Positions 8,214 to 17,517 of a stretch of 64,000 bases of DNA are shown here, piece after piece. The stretch is from AP-15 sp963785565 (lineage in GTDB: Bacteria > Pseudomonadota > Alphaproteobacteria > ATCC43930 > CGMCC-115725), in NCBI GenBank assembly GCA_963785565.1, contig CAWAVV010000013.1, positions 186,001-250,000 of the forward strand. The letters run 5' to 3'. Position numbers and translations under genes: made by a program. The notes under the pieces were generated by a model. It was not told the DNA's origin. It ran no database searches and was given only the letters and a program-made list of their open reading frames with translations. Every line of letters starts with the position of its first letter. Position 1 is the stretch's first letter.

Positions 8214-8995
8214 GTGTCAGGCTGTCGGCCCTAACTTGCGGCTGGCTGGAGGGGGAGCTGGGCTACCTGATGGAGGGCGGTGAGGGTCGGGCGCAATTGC
8301 CGATCCCGTCCTACCTGATCGAACACCCCAAGGGCACGGTGCTGTTCGATACCGGGATGCATCCCGATTGCCAGCACGACCCCGCCGGTCGGGTCGGCCT
8401 CCGCATCACCCGTCTGTTCGCGTTCAATTACCGGCCGGGCGAGGAAATCAGCGCCCGGTTGGAAGCGATCGGCCGCGATCCGGCCAAGATCGACGTCATC
8501 GTCAACTCGCATTTTCATTTCGATCATGTCGGCGGCAACGCCCTTATCCCGAACGCGACGATGGTGGTGCAGAGGCGCGAGTGGGAAGCCGGGATGGACC
8601 CTGACACCGCCGCGCTGCGCGGGTTCGACCGGCGCGACTTCGATCTCGGGCACAAAGTCGTCCAGGTCGACGGCGAGCACGACCTCTTCGGCGATGGCGC
8701 TATCGTTTGCCTGCCGACCCACGGCCACACGCCGGGCCATCAGTCGTTGAAGGTTCGGCTCGCCTCGGGCGATGTCGTGCTCGCCGCCGATTCCTGCTAT
8801 TTCTGCCGCACCCTGCGGGAAAGGCGGCTGCCGCGGAACGTCTATGACCGCACCGCGATGCTGGCTTCGCTCGATAAGCTCGCCCGCCTCGAAAAGGGCG
8901 GCGCCCGCATTTTTTTCGGGCATGACGGCGAATTCTGGAAAAGCGTGCCGCAAGCTCCGGCGGAAAATCATCTAGGCAGGACGAGCGGCCCATAG
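8210..8995 (+). CDS. N-acyl homoserine lactonase-type metallo-beta-lactamase-fold hydrolase
   Basis: 261-aa di-zinc hydrolase of the AttM/AiiA-like branch. The metal motif H-x-H-x-D-H is at residues 101-106 (SHFHFDHVGG); the later ligands lie in PTHGHTPGHQS, AADSCYF and FFGHDGEFW. The N-terminal PIPSYLIEHPKGTVLFDTGM block is typical of quorum-quenching lactonases. Such enzymes open the lactone ring of acyl-homoserine lactones, but related members act on other lactones, so the substrate is inferred. Starts inside the stop of the 78-aa gene; the HAD gene begins 1 base after its stop. Confidence 0.87.
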   Translation: MSVRLSALTCGWLEGELGYLMEGGEGRAQLPIPSYLIEHPKGTVLFDTGMHPDCQHDPAGRVGLRITRLFAFNYRPGEEISARLEAIGRDPAKIDVIVNSHFHFDHVGGNALIPNATMVVQRREWEAGMDPDTAALRGFDRRDFDLGHKVVQVDGEHDLFGDGAIVCLPTHGHTPGHQSLKVRLASGDVVLAADSCYFCRTLRERRLPRNVYDRTAMLASLDKLARLEKGGARIFFGHDGEFWKSVPQAPAENHLGRTSGP

Positions 8996-8996
8996 C

Positions 8997-9725
8997 ATGC
9001 CGAACCTTCCGCGCGCGATCCTGTTCGACCTCGACGACACGATCCTTATTGCCTTTGGGCCGGCCGAGTCGCAATGGCGGCGCATCCTCGGCGCTTACAC
9101 CGAACATCTGGCGCCGTTGACCCCGGCCGCGGCGATCGCCGCGATCATGGACAGCTCGCACGATTTGTGGGCCGACCCGGCGCGGCACAAGCACTGGCGC
9201 CACCGCATCGGCGAGGCCCGCCGCCGGATCGTCGCCAACGCCTTTGCCGCATTGGCGGCGGGTGGTCATGCCGTCCCCGACCGCACGCTGTGCGACGAGA
9301 TTGCCGACCGTTACAACGCTTTGCACGATGCCGAATTGGCGTGCTTTCCCGGTGCGCATGACACCCTCGACCGGTTGAAGGAGCTCGGCGTGCGCCTGGC
9401 GCTGATCACCAACGGCGCCGCCGAGCCGCAGCGCGCCAAGGTCATCCGGTTCGCACTCGAACATCGCTTCGAACACATCCAGATCGAGGGCGAACACGGC
9501 TTCGGCAAGCCCGAGGAACGCGCCTATACCCACGCAATGCAGAGGCTAGGCGTGACCGCGCGCGAAACCTGGATGGTCGGCGACAACCTCGAATGGGAGG
9601 TCGTGGCGCCGCAGCGCCTCGGCATCCACGCGATCTGGCACGACGGCTATGGGGTCGGTTTGCCGCCCGACAGCCCGATCCGCCCCGATCGCATCATCCG
9701 CACCTTACCGGAACTGCTGCTGTAG
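8997..9725 (+). CDS. HAD-superfamily hydrolase (subfamily IA)
   Basis: 242-aa phosphatase-type HAD enzyme. Motif I is FDLDDTIL (nucleophile Asp11, acid/base Asp13), motif II Thr in LALITNGAAE, motif III Lys in EHGFGKPEERAY and motif IV Asp in WMVGDNLEWEV. The helical cap sits between motifs I and II, as in YjjG/phosphoglycolate phosphatase relatives. The substrate is probably a small phosphorylated metabolite and cannot be named. One base separates it from the lactonase-like gene, so they share a transcript. Confidence 0.88.
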   Translation: MPNLPRAILFDLDDTILIAFGPAESQWRRILGAYTEHLAPLTPAAAIAAIMDSSHDLWADPARHKHWRHRIGEARRRIVANAFAALAAGGHAVPDRTLCDEIADRYNALHDAELACFPGAHDTLDRLKELGVRLALITNGAAEPQRAKVIRFALEHRFEHIQIEGEHGFGKPEERAYTHAMQRLGVTARETWMVGDNLEWEVVAPQRLGIHAIWHDGYGVGLPPDSPIRPDRIIRTLPELLL

Positions 9726-9779
9726 GCTAAAGGCCAGAACCGCCGATCTGGCCACCAGCGCCTCTCCCGGCCGTCACCC

Positions 9780-10019
9780 TCACTGAATGCGGCGCAGCCC
9801 GAGATCGGCGAGGCAATTGTCGATCGGTCCGACCCGGTCGGCACTCCTGGCCCGATCCTGGCAGGCTGCGACGACAGCTGCGAACTCGGCTCGCGATGGC
9901 GGCTTGCCGCTCGCCTCTTGCCATCCCCGAATTTCCGAAGATGCGCTCGACGGCGCGACGGCATCCCTTGCCACGCACGCCGCCAGGCTCAACAGGATAA
10001 AAAAGACAACCCCCCGCAT
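9780..10019 (-). CDS. Small predicted lipoprotein
   Basis: 79-aa protein starting MRGVVFFILLSLAACVARDA: a short signal peptide with lipobox LAAC, so Cys15 would be lipidated. The mature part has two further Cys (VAACQDRAR and DNCLADLG) that may form a disulphide. The ATG at 10019 is preferred to 10043, which would put extra residues before the signal. Converges with the HAD gene. No family is recognised. Confidence 0.65.
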   Translation of the reverse strand: MRGVVFFILLSLAACVARDAVAPSSASSEIRGWQEASGKPPSRAEFAAVVAACQDRARSADRVGPIDNCLADLGLRRIQ

Positions 10020-10100
10020 CCGACCCCCGGAATGGACCCCCAACCGAGATTATCCGGCGGCCCCGCGCTTGCCTACTTTCTTGGCCCTTGGCGCGGTCGC

Positions 10101-10745
10101 TCAGGCCGGTTCGAATTCCCGGTCTTTGCTCGGGATCAGATCGTAGGGGAGTGCGAAACCGGGCATCGCCTTCAGCCGATTCGACCAGGCTTCGACGTTG
10201 GGCCAGCCGGCGATGTCAAAGCCGCCCTCGGCCATAAACACCATGCGGCCCCAGCAGCCGATATCGGCAATGCTGCACCCGTCGCCGACCAGCCACTCGC
10301 GGTCCTTCAGCGTATTGTCGACAAACGACAGGGCCGCCTCGGCTTTCGGCCGGAACTCGGCGATCACCTCGGGGTGCGATGCGCGGAACCGGGCCGAGTG
10401 ACGCACCTTGGCGATCGCGGTGATATGGTCGGCTTCCCACGACAGCCATTCGCGCGCCTGCCAGCGCTGCTGCTCGGATGCCGGCTCGAAATGGCCGGTC
10501 GTGCGCGCGAGATAGTCGAGGATCACGTTCGATTGCAGGATCGTCAGCCCGCGGTGACGCAAGGACGGCACCACGCCCCAGCGATTGACCGCGAGGTATT
10601 CCGGCGCCTTCTGCACCCCGAATTTGAGGTTGACCGTCCGGAACGAGAACGGCAGCCGGGCCAAAGCCAAATAGAGCATTGGCTTGTAGCTCGAACTCGA
10701 CGTGAAACTGCCGTAAAGCGTCAGCCGGTCGTCTGGCGCGTTCAC
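10101..10745 (-). CDS. Glutathione S-transferase family protein
   Basis: 214-aa GST-fold protein. The thioredoxin-like N-terminal domain has LTLYGSFTSSSSYKPMLYLA, where the Ser/Tyr-rich loop would hold the glutathione-activating residue, then VPSLRHRGLTILQSNVILDY with the family's QS-(N/x)-I-DY glutathione-binding turn. The C-terminal helical domain has DGCSIADIGCWG, the N-capping box of GSTs. Starts with GTG overlapping the stop of the upstream dehydrogenase gene by 4 bases (GTGA), so the two are coupled. Substrate unknown. Confidence 0.88.
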   Translation of the reverse strand: MNAPDDRLTLYGSFTSSSSYKPMLYLALARLPFSFRTVNLKFGVQKAPEYLAVNRWGVVPSLRHRGLTILQSNVILDYLARTTGHFEPASEQQRWQAREWLSWEADHITAIAKVRHSARFRASHPEVIAEFRPKAEAALSFVDNTLKDREWLVGDGCSIADIGCWGRMVFMAEGGFDIAGWPNVEAWSNRLKAMPGFALPYDLIPSKDREFEPA

Positions 10746-11806
10746 TCCGGCTCCTCGAAATCGAGCTTTTCGGTGAGACCGTAGCCGTCGGCCAGCTGGC
10801 GCAATTTGTACCAGGTCGCGTCCTCGACCTCGATGCCGTTCTGCCGGCGGTCTTGTTCGCGCATGTGCTCGATCTCGCCGGGGTAGAGCACTCCCTTGCT
10901 GCCCTCGGCCGGCGGCGTCGATTTGAGATAAGCGACGAATTCGCCAATGTCCTTTTTGAACTCGGCGAGCGGGCGGAACGCCGCGACGTTGAACACCGCC
11001 ATGAAGCAGCCGTCATTGTGCCGGCCGGTCGGCTCGACGCCAAAGCCGAGCCCGGTCAGGAGGCCGCACAGGATCTCGACCATGACCGCAAGCCCGGTGC
11101 CCTTGTAGCCGCCTTCGGGCCCGCCGAGCGGCAACAGGGCGCCGCCTTGGCGCAGCTGGCGCGGGTCGTTGGTCGGGCGCCCGTCGCTGCCGATGACCCA
11201 GCCGTCCGGCACCGGCTCGTTGCGCGCCACGGCGAGCGCGATCTTGCCGGCCGCCGCCGCGGAAGTAGCCATGTCGAGATAAAGCGGCCCGTCGAGGTCG
11301 GAGGGCATCGCGATCGAGATCGGGTTGGTGCCGAGCCGAGCCTCACGCCCGCCGAACGGCGCCACCGCCTTTGGCGAGCGCCCGGAATCGGCGGTGGCGA
11401 TGCCGATCATCCCTTCCCGCGCCGCCATCAATGTGTAGGAGGCGACCCGGCCGATATGGCCTTGGCGAAACACCGTTGCGGCGGCGACATTGGCCGACTT
11501 CGCTTTTTCTATGGTCAGCCGCATCGCCCGCTCATTGGCGACATAGCCAAACCCCCAATGGCCGTCGACGACGGTGGTCGTCGGCGATTCCTGGACGATC
11601 GTCCACGGCGCCCCGGGCACGATGTGCCCTACCTTGATGCGCTCGATATAGGTCGGGATCTGGATCACCCCGTGCGAGTCGTGGCCGACGAGGTTGGCGG
11701 CGACGATGTGGCGCATGACCAGCTCCGCCTCCGCCCGTGGCGCTCCCGCTGCTTCGAACAGCGCCTGGCCGATTTCGGTCAGCCGTTCCGCCGCAATTTT
11801 CGGCAT
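10742..11806 (-). CDS. Ldh-family (malate/lactate/ureidoglycolate-type) NAD(P)-dependent oxidoreductase
   Basis: 354-aa enzyme of the type II malate/L-lactate dehydrogenase family, which has an unusual NAD-binding fold. Visible family blocks are DSHGVIQIPTYIERIKVG near the N-terminus, GHWGFGYVANERAM, a VAPFGGREARLGTNPISIA substrate block, DMATSAAAAGKIALA and the C-terminal YPGEIEHM. Members reduce or oxidise various 2-hydroxy or imino acids; the specific substrate is not decidable. Coupled to the downstream GST gene by a 4-base overlap. Length is normal. Confidence 0.9.
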   Translation of the reverse strand: MPKIAAERLTEIGQALFEAAGAPRAEAELVMRHIVAANLVGHDSHGVIQIPTYIERIKVGHIVPGAPWTIVQESPTTTVVDGHWGFGYVANERAMRLTIEKAKSANVAAATVFRQGHIGRVASYTLMAAREGMIGIATADSGRSPKAVAPFGGREARLGTNPISIAMPSDLDGPLYLDMATSAAAAGKIALAVARNEPVPDGWVIGSDGRPTNDPRQLRQGGALLPLGGPEGGYKGTGLAVMVEILCGLLTGLGFGVEPTGRHNDGCFMAVFNVAAFRPLAEFKKDIGEFVAYLKSTPPAEGSKGVLYPGEIEHMREQDRRQNGIEVEDATWYKLRQLADGYGLTEKLDFEEPE

Positions 11807-11834
11807 CGTTGGTCCCTCCCGATCGGCGCGGCGC

Positions 11835-12361
11835 TCAGGCCGGCTGCTTTATGTGCGTTGCCCGCATCAGGCGCAGGGATTCCGGGTCACTCATCATCGC
11901 AGTCTGAGCGCTCTTCAGGAAATCCTCGTATTCCCGAACCATCGCCGGCGACACCACCTCGATCATCAGGCGGTTTTCGAGCCAGAATTCGATGACGTGG
12001 AAGAACGGCTCGTGGCCCTGCATGCCGCGGCCGAAGCGTCTTGGCCCGCCAACCTTCGCGCGCGCCGATGCGCTCGACCTCTCGTCGGGCTCGCGCGGGA
12101 CCGAGAGAAAGACGTGGAACGGCCAGGTCTGCGGCGGCGAGCGGTTCTCGCCAAACACGACCTGATCGTCGGTGTCCGGGATGTCGAGGGTCGCCCGATC
12201 CGGATAGACCTCGATCATCGAGCCGTGGTCGTCGCCGCTCGCCGCCATATAAGGCGCCCTCGAGCGGCCCGAACGGGTAGCACTTGCCGCCCATCAGCTC
12301 GGCCAGAACCTCGGCGACGTGGTCGCGGCTCGCGTGCCGGGATCGATACGTGGTGGATCAT
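11835..12361 (-). pseudogene. VOC/glyoxalase-like protein, reading frame broken twice
   Basis: The coding potential runs through three frames. MIHHVSIPAREP starts at 12361, continues in a second frame from about 12322 (HVAEVLAELMGGKCYPFGPL) and in a third from about 12250 (MAASGDDHGSMIEVYPDRAT) to the stop at 11835. Joined, it gives a compact ~175-aa protein that looks like a vicinal-oxygen-chelate relative. Each break is explained by one extra base (total length 527 = 3x175 + 2). Either two sequencing insertions or a recent pseudogene. Function not known. Confidence 0.65.
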
Positions 12362-12546
12362 GGTCTGGCGCTCTCCTGTCGACGAAAGGCCCTTCTGTAG
12401 CACGCCGGGGCGACGGCATAAAGCCGGGTTGGCCACGCGGCCGCCTAGCCTTAGGTGCCTGGGACGAGCCCAGGCACAGTGTTCTTCAGGATGGGCGCCG
12501 GCTCACACGGTGCCACGGGCGCGAGCGAAGGATCGGGCAGCGAGCC

Positions 12547-13431
12547 TTATTGGGTGACGAGGCGGCGCTCGACGGCGGCGGTCTTGATCGCTTTTTGCAA
12601 TTTCTCGAAGGCGCGGACTTCGATCTGGCGCACCCGCTCGCGCGAGATGCCGTATTGCTGCGACAGGTCTTCGAGGGTGGTCGGGTTGTCGCGCAGCCGC
12701 CGCTCGGTCAGGATATGCCGCTCGCGGTCATTGAGATGCGTCATCGCCTTTTCCAGCAGGTCGCGGCGCAGCCCCAGCTCCTGACGATCGGCGAGCCGGG
12801 TCTCCTGGCTCTCGCTCTCGTCGACCAGCCAATCCTGCCATTCCCCTTCGCTGTCGCTTCTGAGCGGCGCGTTCAGCGAATGGTCGGGGCTCGCCAGCCG
12901 GCGGTTCATGCTGATCACGTCCGCCTCCGGCACATCGAGCTCGGTGGCGATCTTCTTCAGATGTTCGGGCGACAGATCGCCCTCTTCCATCGCCTGCAGC
13001 TGCCCCTTGAGCTTGCGCAGATTGAAGAACAGCTTCTTCTGCGCGGCGGTGGTGCCCATTTTGACGAGCGACCAGGAGTGCAGGATGTATTCTTGGATGG
13101 CGGCGCGGATCCACCACATCGCATAGGTGGCGAGCCGAAAGCCGCGATCGGGATCGAAGCGCTTGACCGCCTGCATCATCCCGACATTGCCCTCCGAGAT
13201 CAGCTCCGAGAGCGGCAGCCCATAGCCGCGATACCCCATCGCGATCTTGGCGACGAGACGCAGATGGCTGGTTACCAGGCGGTGCGCGGCCTGGGGGTCT
13301 TCATGCTCTTTCCAGCTTTTGGCGAGCATGTACTCTTCTTCTGGTTCGAGCATCGGAAACTTGCGGATCTCCTGGAGATACCGGGTCAGGTTTCCTTCAG
13401 CGGAAATGGAAGGGACCGAAAGGGTGGCCAT
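12547..13431 (-). CDS. rpoH: RNA polymerase sigma-32 (heat shock sigma factor) RpoH
   Basis: 294-aa sigma-70-family factor of the RpoH type. Region 2 is intact (HLRLVAKIAMGYRGYGLPLS, SEGNVGMMQAVKRFDPDRGF, RLATYAMWWIRAAIQEYIL), the RpoH box follows (SWSLVKMGTTAAQKKLFFNL), and region 4 has the helix-turn-helix TLEDLSQQYGISRERVRQIE. It directs transcription of chaperone and protease genes. Alphaproteobacteria often carry two or more rpoH paralogues; which one this is cannot be told. Lies 119 bases downstream of rluD on the same strand. The AT-rich 120-base leader probably carries the promoter. Confidence 0.97.
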   Translation of the reverse strand: MATLSVPSISAEGNLTRYLQEIRKFPMLEPEEEYMLAKSWKEHEDPQAAHRLVTSHLRLVAKIAMGYRGYGLPLSELISEGNVGMMQAVKRFDPDRGFRLATYAMWWIRAAIQEYILHSWSLVKMGTTAAQKKLFFNLRKLKGQLQAMEEGDLSPEHLKKIATELDVPEADVISMNRRLASPDHSLNAPLRSDSEGEWQDWLVDESESQETRLADRQELGLRRDLLEKAMTHLNDRERHILTERRLRDNPTTLEDLSQQYGISRERVRQIEVRAFEKLQKAIKTAAVERRLVTQ

Positions 13432-13550
13432 TGACGATTGTTGCTCCGGGTTGAAGCCTTGTGGAGGAGTAAACGCTGGAACTCGCGCGGTGATCCCGCC
13501 GGGAATGGCGGATGCGCATACCCTAGTAATATAGTCGGGTTTTGTCCAGT

Positions 13551-14546
13551 TTAAAGTCGCTCTAAATCGGTAACCAATGCGTGAAGGTCGGGCGGCAGCG
13601 GGCTGTCGAACTCGAGCCGGCCTCCACCCTCCGGGTGCGCGAAGCCGAGCCGCCGGGCGTGAAGCGCCTGCCGGGGAAGGGCGGCGATCCGCGCCCCGAC
13701 ATCGCCCGACCGGGCGGCGGCCCGACCGGCGCGGGTCCCATAGACCGGATCGCCGATCAACGGGTGTCCCTGATGGGCAAAGTGAACCCGGATCTGATGG
13801 GTGCGCCCGGTGGCGAGGCGGCATTCGACGAGCGCCGCCGCGGCTTTGAACGCCCGCTCGACGCGATAGCGGGTCAGCGCCGGCCGCCCCCTTCCTTCGC
13901 CGACGACCGCCATCTTTTTGCGGTTTGCCGGGCTGCGGCCGATATTGCCGGCGATCTCGCCGGTGGCCGGCGCCGGCACGCCCCAAACAAAGGCGGCATA
14001 GGCGCGGTCGACCCGGCGCAGCGCGAAATCGCGCGACAGCGCCCGATGCGCGCCCTCGGTCTTGGCGACGACCATCAACCCGCTGGTGTCCTTGTCGAGG
14101 CGATGGACGATGCCCGGCCGCCGCACGCCGCCGATGCCGGCAAGGCTGGCGCCGCAATGGGCGATCAGCGCGTTGACGAGGGTGCCGTCGGGGTTTCCCG
14201 GGGCCGGATGGACGACGAGGCCGGCGGGCTTGTCGATGACGAGCAGATGTGCATCCTCAAAACGAATATCGAGCGCGATCGGCTGTCCCGCCGGCGCCGC
14301 ATCCTGAGCTTCGGGGAAGAATACGACGAAATTTTGGCCCGGCCGAACCCGCAAGGATGGGTCGCGCGATGCGGCTCCGGCGTGGATGACATGACCCTCT
14401 TCGATCAGCCGCTTGAGCCGGGTGCGCGACAGCGCCGGCAAATGCAGCGCCAGCATGCGGTCGAGGCGCACCCCCGCTTCGCCCGCCTCGGCGCTGATTG
14501 CCGCCGAGGTGCCGGCGCGCCCGCCGCCGGCGGCGTCAGCCGTCAT
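13551..14546 (-). CDS. rluD: RluA-family 23S rRNA pseudouridine synthase (RluD-like)
   Basis: 331-aa pseudouridine synthase. An N-terminal S4 domain (VRLDRMLALHLPALSRTRLK) precedes the catalytic domain, whose hallmark HRLDKDTSGLMVVAKT contains the catalytic Asp; VHPAPGNPDGTLVNALIAH and TGRTHQIRVHFAHQGHPLIG are the other family blocks. RluD makes pseudouridines in helix 69 of 23S rRNA. ATG at 14546 is preferred over a TTG at 14567. Divergent from the DUF6476-like gene and upstream of rpoH, an arrangement common in alphaproteobacteria. Confidence 0.93.
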   Translation of the reverse strand: MTADAAGGGRAGTSAAISAEAGEAGVRLDRMLALHLPALSRTRLKRLIEEGHVIHAGAASRDPSLRVRPGQNFVVFFPEAQDAAPAGQPIALDIRFEDAHLLVIDKPAGLVVHPAPGNPDGTLVNALIAHCGASLAGIGGVRRPGIVHRLDKDTSGLMVVAKTEGAHRALSRDFALRRVDRAYAAFVWGVPAPATGEIAGNIGRSPANRKKMAVVGEGRGRPALTRYRVERAFKAAAALVECRLATGRTHQIRVHFAHQGHPLIGDPVYGTRAGRAAARSGDVGARIAALPRQALHARRLGFAHPEGGGRLEFDSPLPPDLHALVTDLERL

Positions 14547-14599
14547 GACGATCCGTCCCGTCGGCAATTCGGTCGCCCGGCGCGACCCGGTTTAGGCCG

Positions 14600-14900
14600 A
14601 TGCGCGCGCTAAAAATCCTGGTCGTGGTGATGGGCGTGCTGATCGTCATCGGCTTCGCCGCTCTGATCGCGGGCATCGCCGGCAAGTTGTCGCGCGATCG
14701 GCCTGGGGCAAGCGTCGAGCGCCCCTTTGGCGCGACCGCGATCGATATTCCGCCAGGCGCGCGAATCGAGGCGATGACGGCATCGCCAAATCGTCTGATC
14801 CTCGAACTGGCATTGCCCGAGCGGCGAGCGCCAGCTCCTCGTCGTCGATTTGGCGACCGGCGCCCGGCTCGGCACGATCGCGCTGCGTCCCGCCCAATAA
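14600..14900 (+). pseudogene. DUF6476-like small membrane protein, frameshifted
   Basis: The N-terminal ~75 codons encode MRALKILVVVMGVLIVIGFA, a single membrane helix, and a periplasmic part ending LILELALP. The natural continuation SGERQLLVVDLATGARLGTI lies in the next frame and stops at 14900. Removing one C from the CCC run at 14815-14817 restores a ~100-aa protein (301 bases = 3x100 + 1). The protein type, next to rluD/rpoH, resembles the alphaproteobacterial DUF6476 family. As sequenced, translation would run to 14914 with an Arg-rich tail. Confidence 0.7.
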
Positions 14901-15196
14901 ATCTCGGCGCTTAGATGGTGCGGCGGGGCCGGCGCAGCGGCTTCGCCCGGCGCCCGACCGGACGCCCCGCCAGACTGTTGTGCGACGCGTAAATCCATCT
15001 TGAAAGCTTAGCCGATTATCCCGAACTTCTCGCCGGCGCGCATCGTTGGCTGCTGCGGAACTCGATGATTACCGATCATGCGACACCGGTTTGCGCCGGC
15101 TCCAACGGCGGTGCGTCGACGAGCGGCCGTCCGGCGCCGCTTCCGGCGCGCGCCGTCGGCCGGCGCCGATCGAAAATCGCCGCTGCTCCAAAGGAC

Positions 15197-15238
15197 GCGG
15201 CTTCTGGGCGGTTCCCTTGATCGGGAAGCCGCTTTTTT
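15197..15238 (+). terminator. Hairpin plus T-tract in leader of the methyltransferase/ATP-grasp gene
   Basis: An 8-bp perfect stem GCGGCTTC / GAAGCCGC (15197-15204 with 15225-15232) is followed directly by TTTTTT (15233-15238), the form of a Rho-independent terminator. The 20-base loop can also form a competing stem (GGTTCCC with GGGAA). It lies only 30 bases before the ATG at 15269, so it ends either a short upstream RNA or the leader of that gene (attenuation). Another GC-rich palindrome (GGCGGGGC / GCCCCGCC) just after 14915 probably ends the preceding gene. Confidence 0.55.
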
Positions 15239-15268
15239 GATGCTCGAAGAAAGTTCGGGGGTTCGAGT

Positions 15269-17283
15269 ATGAACAGGAAGACCAGCGGTACGCGGCCCGC
15301 TCGCCCAGGGCCATCCGGCACGGAGCCGGAGAGCGCCGACCACGGAAGGCGGATCGGCGCGCGGACATTGGGCCCGGTGTCCGATCTCGAACGCCATCTC
15401 CCGTCGGATTGGTGGCGGACCTTGTTCAACTCGCTCTATCTCGAAACCGACGGCGATGTGATCGAGAACGATCGCAACACCGCGCAAGAAGTCGACCTGT
15501 TGATCCGCAGCGCCGGCGTCGAGCGCAACGATCGAATCCTCGATCTGTGCTGCGGTCAGGGCCGCCATTCACTCGAGCTCGCGCGCCGCGGCTTTCCCCG
15601 CGTCACCGGGCTCGACCGCTCGCGCTATTTGATCCGGCTCGCCCGCAAGCGCGCCCGGCAAGTGCAATCTTGCAGGTTTCTTTTCACGAAGGCGACGCCC
15701 GCCGCTTTCGCCTTGGCGACGCCGAGTTTCATTGCGTCTGCATTTTGGGCAATTCTTTCGGCTATTTCGAGCGCCCAGAGGACGATCTGGCCGTGCTCGA
15801 AGCGGTCAAACGAGCGCTCGGCTCCGGCGGCGCGCTGGTCATGGACCTGATGGACGGCGATTGGATGCGCGGAAATTTCGAGCCGCGCTCGTGGGAATGG
15901 GTCGACCAGAACCACTTCGTCTGTCGCGAGCGCGATCTCGCCGGCGACGGCGACCGGCTGATCAGCCGCGAGGTCGTCGTCCATGCCGAACGCGGCGTTA
16001 TCGCCGATCAATTCTATGCCGAGCGGCTCTATTCGAAAGAGCGCCTCGAAACCCTGCTGATCCGCGCCGGCTTTGCCAATGTCTCCTTCCACCGGTTGCC
16101 GGCGCCCAACTCCTCGCGCAATCAGGATCTCGGCATGGTCACGCACCGGCTCTTCCTGACCTGCCGGGCGCCGCATCGGGCCAGGCTGCTGCCGCGCCGC
16201 TCCGCTTTGATCCCCGAAATCGCCGTGATCCTCGGCGATCCGCGTCTGCCCGACCCGGTCAAGCGCGACGGGCGTTGCAGTGAGGAGGATTTCGAGACGA
16301 TCGAGCGGCTCAAGGCGGCGCTGGGCGAATTGCCCGACTATCGCTTCCGCTTTCTCGACAACCACGCCTCGCTGTTTACCGATCTCAGAGCCGGCCGGCC
16401 GCACTTCGTCCTCAATTTTTGCGACGAGGGCTACAACAACGACGCGTTCATGGAATTGCACGTCCCGGCGCTGCTGGAGACGCTCGATATTCCCTATAGC
16501 GGCGCCGGGCCGAGTTGCCTCGGGCTTTGCTACAACAAGTCGCTGGTCCGCGGCATCGCCCAATCGATCGACGTGCCGGTGCCGGCCGAGACATACTTCA
16601 ATTCGGACGATCTGGCGGCGACGATCCCGTCGGTATTCCCGGCCCTGATCAAGCCCAATTTCGGCGATTCGTCGATCGGCATCGGCAGGGATGCGGTGGT
16701 CCACAGCTGGGAGGAGGCGATCGCCTGCCTCGGCCGGCTGCGCGAGCGGATGCCGCTCTGCCCGATCCTGATCCAGGAATTTTTGACCGGCCCCGAATAT
16801 TCGATCGGGATCGTCGGCAATCCCGGGCAGGGCTACCGCGTGCTGCCGCCGCTCGAGGTCGATTATTCCCGCCTCGACCCCGGCTTGCCTCGGCTGTTGC
16901 CGTACGAGTCGAAATGGGTCCCGGACTCGCCCTATTGGTCGCAGATCAATTATCGCAAGGCGCTGCTCGACGAAGAAGCGCGGCGCAAGGTGATCGACTA
17001 CGCGAACATTCTGTTCGAGCGGCTGGGCTGCCGCGACTATGCGCGTTTCGATTTCCGCGCCGATGCCGAGGGCGAGATCAAGCTGCTCGAAGTCAACCCC
17101 AATCCCGGTTGGTGCTGGGATGGCAAGCTGAACCTGATGGCCGAGCTGGCGGGCCTACGCTACTGCGACCTCTTGAGACTGATCATCGAGGCCGCTCAGG
17201 AACGGGTGGTCGCGCACCGCCCCGGCCTCGTCATCGCCCTCGCCGAGCGCCGGCCGCAGCGTCTCGGGGCCCGCCGCGGGTAA
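15269..17283 (+). pseudogene. SAM methyltransferase / D-Ala-D-Ala ligase-like ATP-grasp fusion, one frameshift in the sequence
   Basis: About 670 aa when joined. Residues ~45-265 are a class I methyltransferase: motif I DRILDLCCGQGRHSLELARR, motif II region HEGDARRFRL, then LGSGGALVMDLMDGDWM. Without any stop, residues ~265-670 are an ATP-grasp domain like D-Ala-D-Ala ligase: YNKSLVRG, ALIKPNFGDSSIGIG, ILIQEFLTGPEYSIGI, YARFDFRADAEGEIKLLEVN with the metal-binding ENP-type Asn. The frame changes near 15660-15675 (net +2 or -1), inside the methyltransferase part; the junction between domains is in one frame, so the fusion is real. The product and substrate are unknown; an amide-forming ligase acting with methylation is inferred. 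Confidence 0.72.
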
Positions 17284-17517
17284 GAGCCTGCCTCAAAAGT
17301 CCCCCTCGTCAATCATCGGCCGCAACGGGCCGCTTTCGAATCCGACACCGGCCGTTGAGCCTCGGCGTCCGGAACCGCTGAATGCCCGAAAGCGGACAGC
17401 GAACAATGCGACCTAAAACCATATGCGGGCCGTAGGCCTAACGTCGATCAAGTCGACATGCCCAGGGCGTGGTGTTGTCCCGGCCGGGACAACGCGTATC
17501 AGCGAACGGCGCGGAGC

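Noticed and set aside
8231..8971. Long minus-strand open frame opposite the lactonase-like gene
   Set aside because: Mirror of a real gene in GC-rich DNA; no ribosome site or recognisable domain. Similar shadows at 30420-31445, 48000-49592 and 62096-63244 were dropped for the same reason.
17325..17370. tRNA suggested by TTCGAATCC-like sequence
   Set aside because: No acceptor or anticodon stem can be formed around it; the same applies to the GTTCGAATTCC at 10108, which is at the end of a coding region.
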